From Nephrocerus scutellatus (Eukaryota; Arthropoda; Insecta; Diptera; Pipunculidae), in assembly GCA_947095585.1 (NCBI GenBank), contig OX352761.1:52378019-52442018 (forward strand): 64,000 bases of DNA, in the 5' to 3' direction. The position numbers were made by a program, and so were the translations under genes. Shown in pieces: positions 12,095 through 24,719 of this stretch (position 1 is the stretch's first letter; every line of letters begins with the position of its first letter). The notes under the pieces were generated by a model that saw nothing but the letters and a program-made list of their open reading frames with translations, was not told where the DNA came from and did not search any database.

Positions 12095-12800
12095 AACCAA
12101 CGTGTCGTGTAGTTTCAGAGTTGATCTCAGCAACATTCGTGGGCTAAGAACGAATTTTTTCGCTGTTTTTACACATATAAATATCCACAGTCCAGCAATT
12201 CTGGCACTAAGCGAAACTCAAGTATTTGTGAATTCTGATACTTCAGTTTTAAATCTGCCTGGGTTTTGCTTAGTGCCATTATTTTTCCCACGACGCGGGC
12301 TCGCAATTTATGTCTGTAGTGATGTTGCGTTAAAACTTTTGCCTCAATTAAGCCAATGTTCCAATGCGAAATTTAATTTCATATGGCTGAGAGTAATGGT
12401 ACAGGGGCGCAATATCCACTACTGCTTTCTTTATAGAAGACCCAACTAAGACAGAGCTTCAACTCTTCACGAGTTTGATGCACTGTCTGACTCAATTGCA
12501 ATAATTGTCACAAATGATGAAAACACTGAAATCGTTATTGCGGGCGATTTCAATGTACACAATTCTGGGTGGCTTCGCCATTCTGGCCAGACAACACCCG
12601 TAGGAAGGGAATTGTTCTAATTTCTCGTTAATAAACCACGCAGTTAGAGAAAAAACTCACAAAAAACAGTATGGCAATACGAGAAAGCCAATTGGGACGG
12701 CCTTAACAACTTCTTTGGGAGTTGTAACTGGTCGCTATTGTTTCGCGATAGCAACGTGGATGCCGCTTATGCAATCACAAACATTATTCTTATTGGTATG
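12095..12800 (+). pseudogene. LINE endonuclease and linker fragment, unit 1
   Basis: Apurinic-endonuclease domain of a jockey/CR1-like non-LTR element, which would nick target DNA. The frame 12102-12449 shows LSNIRGLRTNFFAV and the catalytic-Glu context ALSETQVF. After an in-frame stop the frame continues with the catalytic box AGDFNVHNSGW (about 12545). A deletion then joins it to the linker segment NWDGLNNFFGSCNWSLLF (about 12685-12740), which normally precedes the RT. The N-terminal strands, the final SDH box and all of the RT are absent. Confidence 0.75.
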
Positions 12801-13520
12801 AGAAAGTTAATCGCCTTCTGGAGTGTATTCTGTTGACATCATTTATGCTGCTAGATTGTTTTGAATTGAGTTCGCGGCTGTCAATTTTAGACGCTTCCAA
12901 TGAAAATGCTTTTTGCACGATTTTTCCAAAATCTAACTCTTCAGATTGAAGGAATTGTTCCCGTATCGTGTTATCTTTAATACCTCCAATGAACTGCGTT
13001 CGAAGAAAAATATTTGAAATGTCAGCCTTGCTTGCATTCACATGTTGATACAAATGAACATTCTGTTATATCCCGCCGGAGTAATGCAACATAATTAGCC
13101 ACTGATTGTTCTTCGCCTTGATATATTGAAAGTAATCGATGCTGGATTACCAACATGTGTTTCTAGTTTTTCCACTAACTCGTCGTATTGGAGCTCTGAA
13201 ATACTCCTGGGTGCAAACAATGATACAAGCAACTGGAAGTGTGTAGCACCAATGGAATTCACAAGCATTTGATGGCAAAGTGTTTTGTTTCCGTAAACAC
13301 CCTTCATTGTAAGATACTTTTCAAACCTTTGTCTATATAATTTAAAATTTTCCTTGCTTGCATCGAAATTTTCAAATGGTGGTAGCATTACTTGTAATGG
13401 CGGCTGTTGCGTCTGTGGTTGTATTTGCCTTGCCGTAGTATTTGCATTTACTTGTTGCAGCAAATCGCGTTGGCTTTTATTGAAAACTTCTAACAATTGT
13501 TCGAATTGTTCCTTGTTCAT
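12790..13520 (-). pseudogene. gag: mag/K02A2.6-type Ty3 gag, unit 1
   Basis: Starts MNKEQFEQLLEVFNKSQRDL (13520), followed by the conserved MLPPFENFDASKENFKLYRQ block and a capsid-like region. A frameshift near 13140 separates it from the C-terminal capsid half, which has IFLRTQFIGGIKDNTIREQF. The 4-base TTGC insertion near 13027 adds a second shift only in this copy. It ends before any zinc knuckle. The family type matches the RT at 1-960, but the two pieces need not come from one insertion. Confidence 0.8.
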
Positions 13521-13923
13521 TATGTATTCTCTTTTTATTTTATTAATTGCTATCTTGAATTTGTGGTTTATACTATAATTGAAAAAGCGCGTGTATTCAT
13601 TTAAAGTGTTTTATTAAGAAGGAACAAATAAGGTAAAAAGGTTATCACAAGTGTGATACACAATATGACATTATTTTAGTGTTGACATACTACATATAAT
13701 TATAATGGAACATAACAATTAGTGATTTATTTTCCTCAAAGTGCGAAATGACATTCTGTATGCTTGTACAGTCTGAGGAGGTTTAGGGGTTTATGTTATT
13801 TAATTCGATATATTCGGATTGGTTAATCGTTTCTGATTTGAGTGGTTGTTCTACGAATAGTTCGATGTTTTCGTTGGACCGGTTACAGACCTCAATTGTG
13901 CTGAACCAATAATATATATACTA
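13521..13923. other. Spacer between the two gag pieces of each unit
   Basis: About 400 bases per unit (also 16718-17126, 19925-20335, 23133-23535, 26142-26544). The part next to mag-type gag is probably its leader. On the minus strand, about 50 codons ending near 13800 stay open (IEVCNRSNENIELF, INQSEYIELN), perhaps a pol piece, but no family can be named. A 6-base indel (with or without TCTAAT) at 13750 and its equivalents splits units 2 and 3 from 1, 4 and 5. Confidence 0.5.
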
Positions 13924-14983
13924 TTAGTCTTCGATATTACATAAATCTTCTTCAGCGTAAGTTTCGCGAGGGGCGTTATCTGTGCAGTTTAAATTTTGCA
14001 ATTCCCTAGATCTTTCGGAGCCGAATCTATGGCTATGCATTGTTTGGTTTATTTTTGTAAATCTAAATGTACTTGAGCTGGTGTCCATTGGCTCAGGCTT
14101 TGGATATGTAATGGCTCTTTGGGATTGATTGAAGGGTTTTATTCGGGGGTACTGCTGTGTTATAGTTGTTATTGCTATGATAGTTGTTGCCAAAATTTTG
14201 TCTGCTAAAGTTTTGCCTGTTAATGTATGGAGTTATGTTTCTATTTGGTTGGTTGTTGAACCAATTAGTTAAGGGGTATCTGTTAAAGTTAGATTGTCTG
14301 TAATATTGATGGTATGGGTAGGAATTATTATTTTGTCTTCTGAAAATTGGTTTCTTACTAAGGTAATCATTTCCCATTTGCAGATAGTGAAAGTTCTGTT
14401 CTATAATACAAAAATCTAATGCCTGTGCTAGGCTTTCTGGTCTTGTTGCTCTTATACAAGAGCCTAAGGGTTCTATAACACCGACTAGGAAAGAGTTTGG
14501 ACACATTTCGTTGAAAAACTCTTTCTTCGATTGGATGACTCTATTGTCAGTTTCTTTTAGGAGTAGGTTATTGTTAAAAGCGGATTGGATTCCTATAATT
14601 TCGCTATGAAATGTTTCTACCGTGTTCGTATTTTGTCTCAGGCCATGTAAGTCTGTGACCAATGAAGTTTCCGTCCGTTTGTCTGCGTATTGCAAAATAA
14701 GGTTATTTTTAACTTCGTCCCAGTTTAGTGGTGTCCCGTACAAATTTAGGATTTCGTTTGCCTGTCCCTCAACATTATTTCTTATGGCCCTCAACAAAAT
14801 CTGGCAGTATGGTGTCCCGTTAGTTCCCCTAACAAATTGGAGGATTTCCTCTACGTTATTAATAAACTCGTGCAAAGTTCGTGGGTTTCCATCGAAGTTC
14901 GGCAAGTCCTTAATAGCATCTGGAATTCTTAAAATATTGAATAGGTCACTAAAGTTTAGATTTGGTGTGGAGACATTTAAGGC
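13924..14983 (-). pseudogene. gag: Errantivirus gag, unit 1, N-terminally truncated
   Basis: Capsid-like protein LPNFDGNPRTLHEFINNVEE, FYGTPLNWDEVK-like block (here LYGTPLNWDEVKNNL), then an Asn/Tyr-rich tail with repeated NNNS and RQNF runs and no zinc knuckle, as in 17.6/ZAM-type Gag. A frameshift near 14160 separates the 14905-14093 frame from the 14193-13924 frame (YPKPEPMDTSSSTFRF, ending CNIED). The first codons are lost at the unit junction. Confidence 0.85.
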
Positions 14984-15295
14984 AGCTGCAAAAAGTTTTT
15001 GAACATGAACGTAAAAAGCCGAAAGGATTTGGTTCGAAGATCTAGCTATGTTTTAATTGCTTGTGAGATGAACTTAAAAGCCCTTAAAAGAAGGGATGCA
15101 AAATATATTCAAGGCAGCATAATTATTTACTTCACTTCCCACAAGAAAAAAATCCAACACGACCCGAGGTCGAGAAGTCATCAACAAAGGTTGTCTCCCA
15201 AACGCCGCTGTGCACGGTCGTGCAGCTCGCCAGCGCACGCGAGTTAAAATAAAATAAAATAAACAACTGCGTCGTGTTGTGTGGTTGCGCTAAAC

Positions 15296-16001
15296 AACCA
15301 ACGTGTCGTGTAGTTTCAGAGTTGATCTCAGCAACATTCGTGGGCTAAGAACGAATTTTTTCGCTGTTTTTACACATATAAATATCCACAGTCCAGCAAT
15401 TCTGGCACTAAGCGAAACTCAAGTATTTGTGAATTCTGATACTTCAGTTTTAAATCTGCCTGGGTTTTGCTTAGTGCCATTATTTTTCCCACGACGCGGG
15501 CTCGCAATTTATGTCTGTAGTGATGTTGCGTTAAAACTTTTGCCTCAATTAAGCCAATGTTCCAATGCGAAATTTAATTTCATATGGCTGAGAGTAATGG
15601 TACAGGGGCGCAATATCCACTACTGCTTTCTTTATAGAAGACCCAACTAAGACAGAGCTTCAACTCTTCACGAGTTTGATGCACTGTCTGACTCAATTGC
15701 AATAATTGTCACAAATGATGAAAACACTGAAATCGTTATTGCGGGCGATTTCAATGTACACAATTCTGGGTGGCTTCGCCATTCTGGCCAGACAACACCC
15801 GTAGGAAGGGAATTGTTCTAATTTCTCGTTAATAAACCACGCAGTTAGAGAAAAAACTCACAAAAAACAGTATGGCAATACGAGAAAACCAATTGGGACG
15901 GCCTTAACAACTTCTTTGGGAGTTGTAACTGGTCGCTATTGTTTCGCGATAGCAACGTGGATGCCGCTTATGCAATCACAAACATTATTCTTATTGGTAT
16001 G
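15296..16001 (+). pseudogene. LINE endonuclease and linker fragment, unit 2
   Basis: Same structure as in unit 1; open frame 15303-15650. Carries the ATTCGTGGG allele and the private GAGAAAACC change. Confidence 0.75.
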
Positions 16002-16717
16002 AGAAAGTTAATCGCCTTCTGGAGTGTATTCTGTTGACATCATTTATGCTGCTAGATTGTTTTGAATTGAGTTCGCGGCTGTCAATTTTAGACGCTTCCA
16101 ATGAAAATGCTTTTTGCACGATTTTTCCAAAATCTAACTCTTCAGATTGAAGGAATTGTTCCCGTATCGTGTTATCTTTAATACCTCCAATGAACTGCGT
16201 TCGAAGAAAAATATTTGAAATGTCAGCCTTGCATTCACATGTTGATACAAATGAACATTCTGTTATATCCCGCCGGAGTAATGCAACATAATTAGCCACT
16301 GATTGTTCTTCGCCTTGATATATTGAAAGTAATCGATGCTGGATTACCAACATGTGTTTCTAGTTTTTCCACTAACTCGTCGTATTGGAGCTCTGAAATA
16401 CTCCTGGGTGCAAACAATGATACAAGCAACTGGAAGTGTGTAGCACCAATGGAATTCACAAGCATTTGATGGCAAAGTGTTTTGTTTCCGTAAACACCCT
16501 TCATTGTAAGATACTTTTCAAACCTTTGTCTATATAATTTAAAATTTTCCTTGCTTGCATCGAAATTTTCAAATGGTGGTAGCATTACTTGTAATGGCGG
16601 CTGTTGCGTCTGTGGTTGTATTTGCCTTGCCGTAGTATTTGCATTTACTTGTTGCAGCAAATCGCGTTGGCTTTTATTGAAAACTTCTAACAATTGTTCG
16701 AATTGTTCCTTGTTCAT
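15991..16717 (-). pseudogene. gag: mag-type Ty3 gag, unit 2
   Basis: Frames 16717-16292 and 16353-15991 overlap by 62 bases in different registers, so the ancestral frameshift near 16340 predates the amplification. The TTGC insertion of unit 1 is absent. Confidence 0.8.
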
Positions 16718-17126
16718 TATGTATTCTCTTTTTATTTTATTAATTGCTATCTTGAATTTGTGGTTTATACTATAATTGAAAAAGCGCGTGTATTCATTTA
16801 AAGTGTTTTATTAAGAAGGAACAAATAAGGTAAAAAGGTTATCACAAGTGTGATACACAATATGACATTATTTTAGTGTTGACATACTACATATAATTAT
16901 AATGGAACATAACAATTAGTGATTTATTTTCCTCAAAGTGCGAAATTCTAATGACATTCTGTATGCTTGTACAGTCTGAGGAGGTTTAGGGGTTTATGTT
17001 ATTTAATTCGATATATTCGGATTGGTTAATCGTTTCTGATTTGAGTGGTTGTTCTACGAATAGTTCGATGTTTTCGTTGGACCGGTTACAGACCTCAATT
17101 GTGCTGAACCAATAATATATATACTA

Positions 17127-18189
17127 TTAGTCTTCGATATTACATAAATCTTCTTCAGCGTAAGTTTCGCGAGGGGCGTTATCTGTGCAGTTTAAATTTT
17201 GCAATTCCCTAGATCTTTCGGAGCCGAATCTATGGCTATGCATTGTTTGGTTTATTTTTGTAGTAAATCTAAATGTACTTGAGCTGGTGTCCATTGGCTC
17301 AGGCTTTGGATATGTAATGGCTCTTTGGGATTGATTGAAGGGTTTTATTCGGGGGTACTGCTGTGTTATAGTTGTTATTGCTATGATAGTTGTTGCCAAA
17401 ATTTTGTCTGCTAAAGTTTTGCCTGTTAATGTATGGAGTTATGTTTCTATTTGGTTGGTTGTTGAACCAATTAGTTAAGGGGTATCTGTTAAAGTTAGAT
17501 TGTCTGTAATATTGATGGTATGGGTAGGAATTATTATTTTGTCTTCTGAAAATTGGTTTCTTACTAAGGTAATCATTTCCCATTTGCAGATAGTGAAAGT
17601 TCTGTTCTATAATACAAAAATCTAATGCCTGTGCTAGGCTTTCTGGTCTTGTTGCTCTTATACAAGAGCCTAAGGGTTCTATAACACCGACTAGGAAAGA
17701 GTTTGGACACATTTCGTTGAAAAACTCTTTCTTCGATTGGATGACTCTATTGTCAGTTTCTTTTAGGAGTAGGTTATTGTTAAAAGCGGATTGGATTCCT
17801 ATAATTTCGCTATGAAATGTTTCTACCGTGTTCGTATTTTGTCTCAGGCCATGTAAGTCTGTGACCAATGAAGTTTCCGTCCGTTTGTCTGCGTATTGCA
17901 AAATAAGGTTATTTTTAACTTCGTCCCAGTTTAGTGGTGTCCCGTACAAATTTAGGATTTCGTTTGCCTGTCCCTCAACATTATTTCTTATGGCCCTCAA
18001 CAAAATCTGGCAGTATGGTGTCCCGTTAGTTCCCCTAACAAATTGGAGGATTTCCTCTACGTTATTAATAAACTCGTGCAAAGTTCGTGGGTTTCCATCG
18101 AAGTTCGGCAAGTCCTTAATAGCATCTGGAATTCTTAAAATATTGAATAGGTCACTAAAGTTTAGATTTGGTGTGGAGACATTTAAGGC
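17127..18189 (-). pseudogene. gag: Errantivirus gag, unit 2
   Basis: Frames 18111-17299 and 17399-17127. Shares the TTTGCAGATAG allele (a Leu codon in HYLQMGN) with unit 1. Confidence 0.85.
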
Positions 18190-18502
18190 AGCTGCAAAAA
18201 GTTTTTGAACATGAACGTAAAAAGCCGAAAGGATTTGGTTCGAAGATCTAGCTATGTTTTAATTGCTTGTGAGATGAACTTAAAAGCCCTTAAAAGAAGG
18301 GATGCAAAATATATTCAAGGCAGCATAATTATTTACTTCACTTCCCACAAGAAAAAAAATCCAACACGACCCGAGGTCGAGAAGTCATCAACAAAGGTTG
18401 TCTCCCAAACGCCGCTGTGCACGGTCGTGCAGCTCGCCAGCGCACGCGAGTTAAAATAAAATAAAATAAACAACTGCGTCGTGTTGTGTGGTTGCGCTAA
18501 AC

Positions 18503-19208
18503 AACCAACGTGTCGTGTAGTTTCAGAGTTGATCTCAGCAACATACGTGGGCTAAGAACGAATTTTTTCGCTGTTTTTACACATATAAATATCCACAGTC
18601 CAGCAATTCTGGCACTAAGCGAAACTCAAGTATTTGTGAATTCTGATACTTCAGTTTTAAATCTGCCTGGGTTTTGCTTAGTGCCATTATTTTTCCCACG
18701 ACGCGGGCTCGCAATTTATGTCTGTAGTGATGTTGCGTTAAAACTTTTGCCTCAATTAAGCCAATGTTCCAATGCGAAATTTAATTTCATATGGCTGAGA
18801 GTAATGGTACAGGGGCGCAATATCCACTACTGCTTTCTTTATAGAAGACCCAACTAAGACAGAGCTTCAACTCTTCACGAGTTTGATGCACTGTCTGACT
18901 CAATTGCAATAATTGTCACAAATGATGAAAACACTGAAATCGTTATTGCGGGCGATTTCAATGTACACAATTCTGGGTGGCTTCGCCATTCTGGCCAGAC
19001 AACACCCGTAGGAAGGGAATTGTTCTAATTTCTCGTTAATAAACCACGCAGTTAGAGAAAAAACTCACAAAAAACAGTATGGCAATACGAGAAAGCCAAT
19101 TGGGACGGCCTTAACAACTTCTTTGGGAGTTGTAACTGGTCGCTATTGTTTCGCGATAGCAACGTGGATGCCGCTTATGCAATCACAAACATTATTCTTA
19201 TTGGTATG
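18503..19208 (+). pseudogene. LINE endonuclease and linker fragment, unit 3
   Basis: Open frame 18510-18857. Carries ATACGTGGG, also found in the outgroup fragment at 11020, so this is probably the ancestral state. Confidence 0.75.
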
Positions 19209-19924
19209 AGAAAGTTAATCGCCTTCTGGAGTGTATTCTGTTGACATCATTTATGCTGCTAGATTGTTTTGAATTGAGTTCGCGGCTGTCAATTTTAGAC
19301 GCTTCCAATGAAAATGCTTTTTGCACGATTTTTCCAAAATCTAACTCTTCAGATTGAAGGAATTGTTCCCGTATCGTGTTATCTTTAATACCTCCAATGA
19401 ACTGCGTTCGAAGAAAAATATTTGAAATGTCAGCCTTGCATTCACATGTTGATACAAATGAACATTCAGTTATATCCCGCCGGAGTAATGCAACATAATT
19501 AGCCACTGATTGTTCTTCGCCTTGATATATTGAAAGTAATCGATGCTGGATTACCAACATGTGTTTCTAGTTTTTCCACTAACTCGTCGTATTGGAGCTC
19601 TGAAATACTCCTGGGTGCAAACAATGATACAAGCAACTGGAAGTGTGTAGCACCAATGGAATTCACAAGCATTTGATGGCAAAGTGTTTTGTTTCCGTAA
19701 ACACCCTTCATTGTAAGATACTTTTCAAACCTTTGTCTATATAATTTAAAATTTTCCTTGCTTGCATCGAAATTTTCAAATGGTGGTAGCATTACTTGTA
19801 ATGGCGGCTGTTGCGTCTGTGGTTGTATTTGCCTTGCCGTAGTATTTGCATTTACTTGTTGCAGCAAATCGCGTTGGCTTTTATTGAAAACTTCTAACAA
19901 TTGTTCGAATTGTTCCTTGTTCAT
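19198..19924 (-). pseudogene. gag: mag-type Ty3 gag, unit 3
   Basis: Same two overlapping frames (19924-19499 and 19560-19198). Has the CATTCAGTTAT allele. Confidence 0.8.
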
Positions 19925-20335
19925 TATGTATTCTCTTTTTATTTTATTAATTGCTATCTTGAATTTGTGGTTTATACTATAATTGAAAAAGCGCGTGTAT
20001 TCATTTAAAGTGTTTTATTAAGAAGGAACAAATAAAGTAAAAAGGTTATCACAAGTGTGATACACAATATGACATTATTTTAGTGTTGACATACTACATA
20101 TAATTATAATGGAACATAACAATTAGTGATTTATTTTCCTCAAAGTGCGAAATTCTAATGACATTCTGTATGCTTGTACAGTCTGAGGAGGTTTAGGGGT
20201 TTATGTTATTTAATTCGATATATTCGGATTGGTTAATCGTTTCTGATTTGAGTGGTTGTTCTACGAATAGTTCGATGTTTTCGTTGGACCGGTTACAGAC
20301 CTCAATTGTGCTGAACCAATAATATATATATACTA

Positions 20336-21398
20336 TTAGTCTTCGATATTACATAAATCTTCTTCAGCGTAAGTTTCGCGAGGGGCGTTATCTGTGCAGT
20401 TTAAATTTTGCAATTCCCTAGATCTTTCGGAGCCGAATCTATGGCTATGCATTGTTTGGTTTATTTTTGTAGTAAATCTAAATGTACTTGAGCTGGTGTC
20501 CATTGGCTCAGGCTTTGGATATGTAATGGCTCTTTGGGATTGATTGAAGGGTTTTATTCGGGGGTACTGCTGTGTTATAGTTGTTATTGCTATGATAGTT
20601 GTTGCCAAAATTTTGTCTGCTAAAGTTTTGCCTGTTAATGTATGGAGTTATGTTTCTATTTGGTTGGTTGTTGAACCAATTAGTTAAGGGGTATCTGTTA
20701 AAGTTAGATTGTCTGTAATATTGATGGTATGGGTAGGAATTATTATTTTGTCTTCTGAAAATTGGTTTCTTACTAAGGTAATCATTTCCCATTTGCTGAT
20801 AGTGAAAGTTCTGTTCTATAATACAAAAATCTAATGCCTGTGCTAGGCTTTCTGGTCTTGTTGCTCTTATACAAGAGCCTAAGGGTTCTATAACACCGAC
20901 TAGGAAAGAGTTTGGACACATTTCGTTGAAAAACTCTTTCTTCGATTGGATGACTCTATTGTCAGTTTCTTTTAGGAGTAGGTTATTGTTAAAAGCGGAT
21001 TGGATTCCTATAATTTCGCTATGAAATGTTTCTACCGTGTTCGTATTTTGTCTCAGGCCATGTAAGTCTGTGACCAATGAAGTTTCCGTCCGTTTGTCTG
21101 CGTATTGCAAAATAAGGTTATTTTTAACTTCGTCCCAGTTTAGTGGTGTCCCGTACAAATTTAGGATTTCGTTTGCCTGTCCCTCAACATTATTTCTTAT
21201 GGCCCTCAACAAAATCTGGCAGTATGGTGTCCCGTTAGTTCCCCTAACAAATTGGAGGATTTCCTCTACGTTATTAATAAACTCGTGCAAAGTTCGTGGG
21301 TTTCCATCGAAGTTCGGCAAGTCCTTAATAGCATCTGGAATTCTTAAAATATTGAATAGGTCACTAAAGTTTAGATTTGGTGTGGAGACATTTAAGGC
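20336..21398 (-). pseudogene. gag: Errantivirus gag, unit 3
   Basis: Frames 21320-20508 and 20608-20336. Reads HYQQMGN at the site where units 1 and 2 read HYLQMGN; the independent gag at 55320 also has the TTTGCTGATAG form, so this is ancestral. Confidence 0.85.
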
Positions 21399-21710
21399 AG
21401 CTGCAAAAAGTTTTTGAACATGAACGTAAAAAGCCGAAAGGATTTGGTTCGAAGATCTAGCTATGTTTTAATTGCTTGTGAGATGAACTTAAAAGCCCTT
21501 AAAAGAAGGGATGCAAAATATATTCAAGGCAGCATAATTATTTACTTCACTTCCCACAAGAAAAAAATCCAACACGACCCGAGGTCGAGAAGTCATCAAC
21601 AAAGGTTGTCTCCCAAACGCCGCTGTGCACGGTCGTGCAGCTCGCCAGCGCACGCGAGTTAAAATAAAATAAAATAAACAACTGCGTCGTGTTGTGTGGT
21701 TGCGCTAAAC

Positions 21711-22416
21711 AACCAACGTGTCGTGTAGTTTCAGAGTTGATCTCAGCAACATACGTGGGCTAAGAACGAATTTTTTCGCTGTTTTTACACATATAAATAT
21801 CCACAGTCCAGCAATTCTGGCACTAAGCGAAACTCAAGTATTTGTGAATTCTGATACTTCAGTTTTAAATCTGCCTGGGTTTTGCTTAGTGCCATTATTT
21901 TTCCCACGACGCGGGCTCGCAATTTATGTCTGTAGTGATGTTGCGTTAAAACTTTTGCCTCAATTAAGCCAATGTTCCAATGCGAAATTTAATTTCATAT
22001 GGCTGAGAGTAATGGTACAGGGGCGCAATATCCACTACTGCTTTCTTTATAGAAGACCCAACTAAGACAGAGCTTCAACTCTTCACGAGTTTGATGCACT
22101 GTCTGACTCAATTGCAATAATTGTCACAAATGATGAAAACACTGAAATCGTTATTGCGGGCGATTTCAATGTACACAATTCTGGGTGGCTTCGCAATTCT
22201 GGCCAGACAACACCCGTAGGAAGGGAATTGTTCTAATTTCTCGTTAATAAACCACGCAGTTAGAGAAAAAACTCACAAAAAACAGTATGGCAATACGAGA
22301 AAGCCAATTGGGACGGCCTTAACAACTTCTTTGGGAGTTGTAACTGGTCGCTATTGTTTCGCGATAGCAACGTGGATGCCGCTTATGCAATCACAAACAT
22401 TATTCTTATTGGTATG
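21711..22416 (+). pseudogene. LINE endonuclease and linker fragment, unit 4
   Basis: Open frame 21718-22065. CGCAATTCTGG near 22192 changes one codon after the GDFNVH box. Confidence 0.75.
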
Positions 22417-23132
22417 AGAAAGTTAATCGCCTTCTGGAGTGTATTCTGTTGACATCATTTATGCTGCTAGATTGTTTTGAATTGAGTTCGCGGCTGTCAA
22501 TTTTAGACGCTTCCAATGAAAATGCTTTTTGCACGATTTTTCCAAAATCTAACTCTTCAGATTGAAGGAATTGTTCCCGTATCGTGTTATCTTTAATACC
22601 TCCAATGAACTGCGTTCGAAGAAAAATATTTGAAATGTCAGCCTTGCATTCACATGTTGATACAAATGAACATTCAGTTATATCCCGCCGGAGTAATGCA
22701 ACATAATTAGCCACTGATTGTTCTTCGCCTTGATATATTGAAAGTAATCGATGCTGGATTACCAACATGTGTTTCTAGTTTTTCCACTAACTCGTCGTAT
22801 TGGAGCTCTGAAATACTCCTGGGTGCAAACAATGATACAAGCAACTGGAAGTGTGTAGCACCAATGGAATTCACAAGCATTTGATGGCAAAGTGTTTTGT
22901 TTCCGTAAACACCCTTCATTGTAAGATACTTTTCAAACCTTTGTCTATATAATTTAAAATTTTCCTTGCTTGCATCGAAATTTTCAAATGGTGGTAGCAT
23001 TACTTGTAATGGCGGCTGTTGCGTCTGTGGTTGTATTTGCCTTGCCGTAGTATTTGCATTTACTTGTTGCAGCAAATCGCGTTGGCTTTTATTGAAAACT
23101 TCTAACAATTGTTCGAATTGTTCCTTGTTCAT
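22406..23132 (-). pseudogene. gag: mag-type Ty3 gag, unit 4
   Basis: Same two overlapping frames (23132-22707 and 22768-22406); no private break seen. Confidence 0.8.
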
Positions 23133-23535
23133 TATGTATTCTCTTTTTATTTTATTAATTGCTATCTTGAATTTGTGGTTTATACTATAATTGAAAAAGC
23201 GCGTGTATTCATTTAAAGTGTTTTATTAAGAAGGAACAAATAAGGTAAAAAGGTTATCACAAGTGTGATACACAATATGACATTATTTTAGTGTTGACAT
23301 ACTACATATAATTATAATGGAACATAACAATTAGTGATTTATTTTCCTCAAAGTGCGAAATGACATTCTGTATGCTTGTACAGTCTGAGGAGGTTTAGGG
23401 GTTTATGTTATTTAATTCGATATATTCGGATTGGTTAATCGTTTCTGATTTGAGTGGTTGTTCTACGAATAGTTCGATGTTTTCGTTGGACCGGTTACAG
23501 ACCTCAATTGTGCTGAACCAATAATATATATACTA

Positions 23536-24407
23536 TTAGTCTTCGATATTACATAAATCTTCTTCAGCGTAAGTTTCGCGAGGGGCGTTATCTGTGCAGT
23601 TTAAATTTTGCAATTCCCTAGATCTTTCGGAGCCGAATCTATGGCTATGCATTGTTTGGTTTATTTTTGTAGTAAATCTAAATGTACTTGAGCTAGTGTC
23701 CATTGGCTCAGGCTTTGGATATGTAATGGCTCTTTGGGATTGATTGAAGGGTTTTATTCGGGGGTACTGCTGTGTTATAGTTGTTATTGCTATGATAGTT
23801 GTTGCCAAAATTTTGTCTGCTAAAGTTTTGCCTGTTAATGTATGGAGTTATGTTTCTATTTGGTTGGTTGTTGAACCAATTAGTTAAGGGGTATCTGTTA
23901 AAGTTAGATTGTCTGTAATATTGATGGTATGGGTAGGAATTATTATTTTGTCTTCTGAAAATTGGTTTCTTACTAAGGTAATCATTTCCCATTTGCTGAT
24001 AGTGAAAGTTCTGTTCTATAATACAAAAATCTAATGCCTGTGCTAGGCTTTCTGGTCTTGTTGCTCTTATACAAGAGCCTAAGGGTTCTATAACACCGAC
24101 TAGGAAAGAGTTTGGACTGGTTAAGGTTATTTTTAACTTCGTCCCAGTTTAGTGGTGTCCCGTACAAATTTAGGATTTCGTTTGCCTGTCCCTCAACATT
24201 ATTTCTTATGGCCCTCAACAAAATCTGGCAGTATGGTGTCCCGTTAGTTCCCCTAACAAATTGGAGGATTTCCTCTACGTTATTAATAAACTCGTGCAAA
24301 GTTCGTGGGTTTCCATCGAAGTTCGGCAAGTCCTTAATAGCATCTGGAATTCTTAAAATATTGAATAGGTCACTAAAGTTTAGATTTGGTGTGGAGACAT
24401 TTAAGGC
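23536..24407 (-). pseudogene. gag: Errantivirus gag, unit 4, internally deleted
   Basis: The roughly 190-base deletion at 24118 removes the middle of the capsid-like region and changes frame, leaving pieces 24329-23982 and 23992-23708. Confidence 0.85.
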
Positions 24408-24719
24408 AGCTGCAAAAAGTTTTTGAACATGAACGTAAAAAGCCGAAAGGATTTGGTTCGAAGATCTAGCTATGTTTTAATTGCTTGTGAGATGAACTTA
24501 AAAGCCCTTAAAAGAAGGGATGCAAAATATATTCAAGGCAGCATAATTATTTACTTCACTTCCCACAAGAAAAAAATCCAACACGACCCGAGGTCGAGAA
24601 GTCATCAACAAAGGTTGTCTCCCAAACGCCGCTGTGCACGGTCGTGCAGCTCGCCAGCGCACGCGAGTTAAAATAAAATAAAATAAACAACTGCGTCGTG
24701 TTGTGTGGTTGCGCTAAAC

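Larger units (their letters stand above)
11783..14983. repeat. Tandem unit 1
   Basis: Leftmost copy, continuous upstream with BEL gag. Private changes: a 4-base TTGC duplication near 13027 that shifts the mag-type gag frame, and loss of three bases (TAG) near 14057 in the errantivirus gag. It shares ATTCGTGGG, CATTCTGTTAT and TTTGCAGATAG with unit 2 only, yet has the short GCGAAATGACATTC form found in units 4 and 5. Confidence 0.95.
14984..18189. repeat. Tandem unit 2
   Basis: Shares three substitutions with unit 1 and the longer GCGAAATTCTAATGAC form with unit 3. Private change: GAGAAAACCAATTGG near 15883, where the others have GAGAAAGCC. Confidence 0.95.
18190..21398. repeat. Tandem unit 3
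   Basis: One extra A in the run near 18352 shifts the short BEL-derived frame, and AATAAAGTAAAA near 20033 replaces AATAAGGTAAAA. It carries ATACGTGGG, CATTCAGTTAT and TTTGCTGATAG as in units 4 and 5, but keeps CGCCATTCTGG as in units 1 and 2. Confidence 0.95.
21399..24407. repeat. Tandem unit 4, with internal deletion
   Basis: About 190 bases are missing at 24118 within errantivirus gag relative to unit 5. The join carries a few filler bases (TGGTT) between TTTGGAC and AAGGTTATTT, typical of end joining. It shares CGCAATTCTGG with unit 5 only, and has a private A in GAGCTAGTGTCC near 23693. Confidence 0.95.

Noticed and set aside
13354..13578. 74-aa cysteine-rich plus-strand frame repeated in the array
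   Set aside because: Antisense to the mag-type gag start; repeated only because the unit is repeated.
14622..15002. 126-aa plus-strand frame repeated in the array
   Set aside because: It lies exactly antisense to errantivirus gag in every unit, so it is a shadow frame kept by recent duplication.
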